Below are positions 58,890-64,000 of a stretch of DNA of 64,000 nt, piece after piece. The notes below the pieces were generated by a model. It was not told the origin of the DNA and ran no database searches. It was given only the letters and a program-made list of their open reading frames with translations. Numbering within the stretch: position 1 is the stretch's first letter; each line of letters begins with the position of its first letter. Location: the NCBI GenBank assembly GCA_028023455.1, contig JAQFVV010013334.1, positions 64,001 to 128,000 of the forward strand, given 5' to 3'. Source of the stretch: Epiperipatus broadwayi. Its lineage: Eukaryota > Onychophora > Udeonychophora > Euonychophora > Peripatidae. Made by a program: the position numbers and the translations under genes.

Positions 58890-59780
58890 TTGAAGAAGAC
58901 AAGGAGATAGTAAGTGCTCTCTCATGGATATACTTATCACTCCCTGGTAAGGTGACACTGATAAACATGATGGTGCTCCTGCAGATTAACTTCTACTTGC
59001 CATTTTTTTAGCCAACCAGGTCCTTTCAGAATGCAGTTAACTCAGTCTGCACTGGCATCTTGTGGAAGAGAAAGTGTATAACCATCAGCTTAGCCTGACT
59101 GCAGAGACCGAAAGATCTAAACAGGTTTGGTTTACATAGTCTAAATACATTTTACGTGCAGAGAACACTGACAATATTGAGAGCAATGTTATTGGCTCAA
59201 CTGACAGACCACTGCTTATTCAGAACAAGTGGACTAATGAACTTTTAGAACATGTGGGAAATGCCAAAAATTCATATTGGCAAGTATACAAATTCATTTA
59301 TCCTAAGGTAGAGAAACTGCCTCTAGAGTTCAAATTAACCACCCAACAATTAATTAATAAATTGAAGAATTGGAGTCTAGAGGCTAAATATGTTGATTTT
59401 TTGCTTAAAGTTAATTTGTTATCACTCCCAATGAATTTTCTTTGTTAACAATAGGAGATATACTAAAATTGAGGCCACTTGTAAATTATATGAATTTGAA
59501 GATGAGACAATTGATCAAATTTTCTATGAATGCTCATTTTTGAAGGATATTAAGCAGAATATTGCAGACAGAGTCTTATCTAACAATAAATGCATTTTAT
59601 CAATTAATAATGTGTTGAGTCAACCTATTTGATTCGTGCAGTGTGGCTTACAAAGAATCATTATCTTTTTAGGAATAACCATGATCATCCATGGGCAGTA
59701 TTCAAAAAAATTCTTTGTGAAATCAGAAACAGGGATTGGTTTTTAATGCCAGAGGGTCTCTTTGCAGACACTTGGACCTG
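58890..59780 (+). pseudogene. LINE thumb and C-terminal region, broken
   Basis: IYLSLPGKVTLINMMVLLQI, then LWKRKCITISLA and LQRPKDLNRFGLHSLN, match copy 1 block by block. Further on FKLTTQQLINKLKNWSLEAK parallels copy 1's equivalent. The zinc tail is worn: CKLYEFEDETIDQIFYEC keeps only the first and last cysteine of the C-x2-C-x8-H-x4-C pattern. Confidence 0.6.
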
Positions 59781-61173
59781 ACCCTTATCACTTGGGAATG
59801 GCTCTAGTCCTTAACATCTTTCAGTTATCATCTGACTGCAAAAAATAGACATACCTATTTATGCACATGGGCTGCAACAGTTCCTGGCTTCCTGATATGA
59901 TTGTCAAGGTCCTAGCTGTAAACATGTACACTCAATGAAAAGTGCAGTGCTTGGTTGAATGCGTTACTTCTACAACTTAGGGTTTACATAAAATTGAGCA
60001 TACGAGAGTTAGCAAATGTAGGAGATAATGATTTGTACTGTAATTGTATGTATTTGTTTTCCTTAATAAAAAAATGCAACATTTAATATTAGAAAATATT
60101 TAAAACTGATATTTGAAATCTAAAAAAAACAATTATCCCTTTGCACATTGCCTTTATGGAAGTTGACTCTGAGTTGTACATCTATCACTTGATTTTTCTA
60201 TCTATTGTGAAATATATAATCAAAAAATTTTTTTAGCAATTCATACTTTTTAGACCATGATAGCATTGGTACCTAAATATAATGCTACAATTATCCTTTC
60301 CTTAGGAGAAAATTTTCTTGGTTAGTACTTAATATTAAAAAAAATATATATTAAATTATTTATATAGGCATGGGCTTGAAACTTTGTGCATTACATGTTC
60401 TGGGATGTCAAGCAGAAAGGCATTCTTACTTATCTGTTTTTTAATTGGGAAAGGCCCTTCATATAAGTTCAAAAATTTTTTGAATTTACATTTCTGTGGG
60501 TCACTAACATGAGGGGTACATATCATTACTCTATAACCAACCTTAAAAGAATGATTTATTTTCCAGATTAATTAAGGCTTTGAAGATACCACCTTTAAAA
60601 TCACTTTTCATATAATATAAACTAACTAAATGCAAATTAAACCTCAATAATGAGCTGGAGATCAAATAATAGAGGTAAAATCTTCTTTAATACTAATGTA
60701 AAGTAACTAAATGTTAATTAAACCCAATTTCTTAAGGATGTTGCATCTACATTGTGAGCCAAGTTGTGCATTATCTGGTAATTAATTAGAGACTTTTTGG
60801 TTGAATAGCTTTTTGCAGTTATCAGTAAAACTGTATTGACCATCCAATCTAACTTACAATTCATAATTAAATATTTGACATTTCCCTGGGAATTCTTTAA
60901 TATCAGATGCTCTGCAGTGAGCCCAGGATATCTTTCAATTAGTATTTCACTATCAACTCACTTGTATTTTAAGCACAAACATACATCTAAAGTTCAACCT
61001 ATTCCTCAAAGAAAAGTCTTAATTATACTAATTTCAATTCACAATTTGCATATATAATAAAATCTTACATTCTACATCTCTAACTTTTCAAATCATTTAC
61101 CCATCACCACTAGCTAATTTTTTTTTGATAAATTTCAAAGAATAGTCATTGTCTGTTCCTGTAAAATTATTTT

Positions 61174-61638
61174 TTATTTTCCATTCAAACATAAGTTCAT
61201 TAATTCATTAGTCAAATCAGGGGTTTTTGAGGAAATAATGCCATCCAAATTTATCACACTATCAAACGAATGAAACTTTTCTCTCTCCATGTAATTTTCA
61301 ACTACTTTTAATATTTCTGAATAAAATAATAAAGAAATATCATGTCTCTGAGAGTCCATAGATATACCTGCTTTATATCAATAATGATATCTAAACAAAA
61401 ACTCATTATTGTTTAAATTAACATTATTAAAATCATGTATTCCTTGGTCAACTAATTTAATTTGTAAATTATCATGAATATATATAAAACATGAATCATT
61501 GATTCTGCTGTTATGCTTTACCGAATGAAATGAACCAAACTTGCTCATTTTATTATATCTAACTTCAAATACTTTCCACTGGACATGTTTTCTAGTATCC
61601 AAATATATTTTACTTATGATATACTTTCCATTGGCCAT
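61174..61638 (-). pseudogene. Unrecognised frames inside the retroelement remnant
   Basis: Two neighbouring minus frames (61378-61638, 86 codons; 61174-61359, 61 codons) have a balanced, protein-like composition (FEVRYNKMSKFGSFHSVKHN; FHSFDSVINLDGIISSKTPD). The first contains a small DNA duplication at its start. I recognise no domain; linker regions of the same retroelement are likely. Confidence 0.3.
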
Positions 61639-61674
61639 GTTTTCTAGTATCCAAATATATTTTACTTATGATAA
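61571..61674. repeat. 52-bp tandem duplication
   Basis: actttccactggacatgttt (61571) and actttccattggccatgttt (61623) begin two units sharing tctagtatccaaatatattt. A few differences show some age. Confidence 0.85.
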
Positions 61675-62117
61675 ATCCATAATATTTTAAACTATCACTT
61701 AGTTAAAGTTTATATATTGATTTTATTAAGACCTTCAAGTACCCCATTTAATGAATTTAAAATATTTCTTTTTATGCCAAAATCATATAACATTATTTCT
61801 TCTTTATAGCTTATACCTATTTGAGGGTAATAACCTTTGAGACAATAACTATTTGTTATTTTTACTATCATTGTCTTTAAGTATTCTATAAATATATTTT
61901 CTATTATTCATAGCAATATTTTCTTCTTTATTATCTAAAGAGTCATTTTCTACCATTTCACCTTATAGTTTCTACCCTTATTTCACTAAAATCATTTTCT
62001 AACTTAAACTTGTTATTTAACTTAACTGTTATTTCTTTATGTATTTCTATTCTTATCAACCTCCTTGAATTCTTGATTTATACTTAAACATTATTTTAAC
62101 TTCATCTAATCTCTCAT

Positions 62118-62460
62118 TTATATCCTTTTTTGCTCCAAAACAACTATCATTTTATTTCTAGATGCTTTATTTAAATCATCTATTCTTTTATTCAGACTTT
62201 CACTTAACTTATTAATATTCTCTTTCATTTTATTATTATTTTTCCTTAACTCCTTCAAGTCTCTATTATCTTCAATCAATTTGCTAAGATTTTCATTCAT
62301 TTTACTATTAAAATCTTGACTCAATTTATTAGTATTTTCACTTAATTTATTCATATTTTCATCCATTTTATCATTAAAATCTTAATTTAATTTGTTCATT
62401 CTTTCCATAATCATTTGGGCGTATTGACTTAGGCTAAATGTTATCTCTGTTTCAGGCCTA
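62118..62460 (-). pseudogene. Gag-like coiled coil
   Basis: From about 62460 the minus strand reads PETEITFSLSQYAQMIMERM, a stop, then an 82-codon frame starting at 62366 with heptad-like repeats (MNKLSENTNKLSQDF; NENLSKLIEDNRDLKELRK; NINKLSESLNKRIDDLNK). A strong coiled coil is expected. Composition parallels the frame at 14.7 kb. Downstream of it the sequence is full of stops. Confidence 0.4.
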
Positions 62461-62469
62461 TCTGAAGTG

Positions 62470-63185
62470 TGAGTAAGTTAGTTTCATACATTTTTTTAAA
62501 AAAAGAATTAATACACTAGCTTGTAATAAATAAAATAAGCATAAAATCTAAGATAATATTTCAATGATAAACTGCTTACCAAGGAAACCCATCTCTCAAC
62601 AAGGCCCACATATTCCATTTAATGGATATATTATTTCAACTTGCTTATTACTAAATATAAATTATTGAATATATTAGACGACTATTTACAAACCTATTTG
62701 TTTGAAAGTAATGCTATTTAGCCTCTTTATGCCTATATGTATAAATATTTTTTTCATTTTATTATGGAAAACTTTACTAAAACTTTGTTATATTATTATA
62801 TATAAACTTTTAACACTAAATTAATAATTACTAATAATCACACTACTATATTTAAATCATGTCCCAATGCATTGTAGTACCAAATTGTAATCTCTCAATC
62901 ATGAAATTGTAAAGAGTTGGCCCACAGTGCTTAAACCCTATTATATAACTCAATTAGGTTACTTCTTTTCTTAATTTGAATATAAAATAAATAGTGAAGA
63001 TACATTATTCTGGGAGATTATAATTTATTAAAAAATTTTACAACTTAGTATTGCTTTCAACTAAGTTCTTCATATTCATAAAATTAACATAAGTTTATAT
63101 AAATAGAATTTATAAGTTAAACAATTTAAATATATATTTATGTGATAATGCAGTGCATGAGTCTTTCTTGTTTATTGTGATGATG
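62470..63185. other. AT-rich spacer
   Basis: Nothing recognised. Confidence 0.4.
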
Positions 63186-63194
63186 TTAATAAAA

Positions 63195-63345
63195 CAGGCA
63201 AAACTCTCCATTTAGTAGTGCCACTCAGTGTCAACCAGAGTAATCAATGGATGCCAGAAGGCTTGTGCATAAAATCCCCATCTAGTGTACTCATCCAATA
63301 TCCCTAGACTAGTTTCTGGCTTTTAGCCTTTGTCAGTGATGAGCT
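63195..63345 (+). repeat. Foldback-family half copy
   Basis: It carries caggcaaaactctccattta, atcaatggatgccagaaggc, ttgtgcataaaatccccatc, ccctagactagtttctggct and stops after tttgtcagtgatgagc. Only the outer part of one arm is present, as at 3715. Confidence 0.75.
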
Positions 63346-64000
63346 GTGTTGATGTTATTTACAATAAACCATATCTCTTTATATATATATGTATATATAT
63401 ATATCACTGTGCTCAACACAAACAACTTTAATATTAAGTGGATATAAATTGTAACCAGATTCAATTTTATGTTTTAAAAATATAGACTTTATATTGAGAT
63501 CTGTTTTAATGTCTTGTATTTATATTTGTATTGCATTAATCTTGCAGGACAGACAGCATATATTTCTGTAGTGCTAATCTTGTAGCATTAATTAATGTAT
63601 GGATCAGCCTTCTTTTTATAAATATCAGGAACATTAATAACAATATTAATGCATGGATCAGCCTTTTGTACCATGTACATCTAAAAAGATGAAAACAATC
63701 TACTCAAATGAATTCAATATTAGTTTTTCCTACTAATATTAATCAAATGTTGAATAACACTAAAAATAAAATGTGCAGATCAAGCTCTCCAAATAGTTTA
63801 TAAAATTACATACAATGAACCAACATGTAATGCAATTTACTATGATGAGTCTCGTACCAACTGCCACAAGAATAGCACAACAGAAATATATATACAAAGG
63901 CACTAAAACAGACCCAATATTAAGTCTATATTTTCAGAACATGAAATCAAGTCTGGCCAAAATTTCAATCCATTAACATTAAAGCCATTTGCATTGAGTG
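63346..64000. other. Spacer with a short direct repeat
   Basis: attaatgtatggatcagcct (63591) and attaatgcatggatcagcct (63645) are a 54-bp-spaced near-identical pair. An (at)n tract lies at 63383-63404. Nothing else recognised. Confidence 0.45.

Larger units (their letters stand above)
54233..60080 (+). mobile_element. Near full-length LINE, copy 2, decayed
   Basis: It follows copy 1 directly in the same orientation. Order: ORF1 (about 54240-56020) with a zinc knuckle, a linker with charged sequence (56338-56613), apurinic-like endonuclease (about 56700-57200), reverse transcriptase (about 58040-58890), thumb and C-terminal zinc region (58900-59760) and a 3' untranslated end with cttaataaaaaaatgc. 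The architecture is that of non-LTR elements with a gag-like ORF1 and no RNase H; the LWKRK...LQRP thumb resembles L1/Tx1. Many stops and shifts plus two internal duplications (55371-55790, 56811-56866) show it is dead. Confidence 0.75.
60390..62465 (-). mobile_element. Gypsy-like LTR retroelement remnant
   Basis: On the minus strand a gag-like coiled coil (62460-62118) comes first. At the other end a segment reading KVGYRVMICTPHVSD, then KFKKFLNLYEGPFPIKK (about 60560-60410), matches the integrase C-terminal pattern KVGDxVxx...KxxxxYEGPFxI known from Ty3/Gypsy elements. Only about 2 kb separates them, too little for protease, reverse transcriptase and RNase H, so the centre is deleted or unrecognisable. 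No long terminal repeats were found. The integrase tail is the stronger evidence. Confidence 0.45.

Overview
The window is nuclear DNA from an animal with a very AT-rich genome; by eye roughly a quarter of the bases are G or C. There are no operons, ribosome binding sites or long open frames. There are long AT-rich spacers, microsatellites, LINEs, a Penelope-like element, hAT and pogo/Tigger-like non-autonomous transposons, foldback elements and tRNA-like SINE sequences. I cannot name the species. The repeat mix and base composition would suit a cnidarian, arachnid or mollusc genome, but that is inference.

Layout. 1-12 kb: a 172-bp palindrome at the left edge, a hAT-type MITE with an 8-bp target duplication (1044-1615), a decayed LINE reverse transcriptase (about 1.9-2.3 kb), a coiled-coil frame built on a 21-bp repeat (3.2-3.65 kb), an 88-bp hairpin at 6 kb and foldback copies at 3.7 and 10.8-11.6 kb. 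12-24.4 kb: the first of four pogo-like elements, a decayed minisatellite, a gag-like coiled-coil pseudogene (14.7 kb), a second hAT MITE (17157-17586), a promoter-like leader at 20.2 kb, a GC-richer block at 21.1-21.6 kb, and two adjacent inverted-repeat elements ending in a 721-bp foldback with 340-bp arms. 26.4-28.9 kb: a G-rich, strand-skewed island followed by a segment that is repeated, diverged, at 46.4-48.2 kb. 29.6-41.4 kb: three more pogo-like elements, two tRNA-like SINEs, long GATA/GACA/GGCA and ATT microsatellites and a Penelope-like element on the minus strand. 42-49 kb: another decayed LINE on the minus strand, then the best candidate for a host gene: a TATA box and initiator, a short first exon, a 1.8-kb intron and a last exon ending at 48765. 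52.8-60.1 kb: two related LINEs head to tail on the plus strand, the second nearly full length (ORF1 with a zinc knuckle, endonuclease, reverse transcriptase) but broken by many stops and shifts. 60.4-62.5 kb: remnants of a Gypsy-like retroelement on the minus strand. 63.2 kb: a half foldback copy.

Almost everything recognisable is decayed mobile DNA. No intact long protein-coding gene, rRNA, convincing functional tRNA or CRISPR array was found. I see no convincing new multi-gene system. The items most worth a second look are the cryptic two-exon gene and its duplicated intron, the G-skewed island, and the large, nearly perfect foldback that could make double-stranded RNA. All similarity statements come from reading motifs by eye; no database search was possible.
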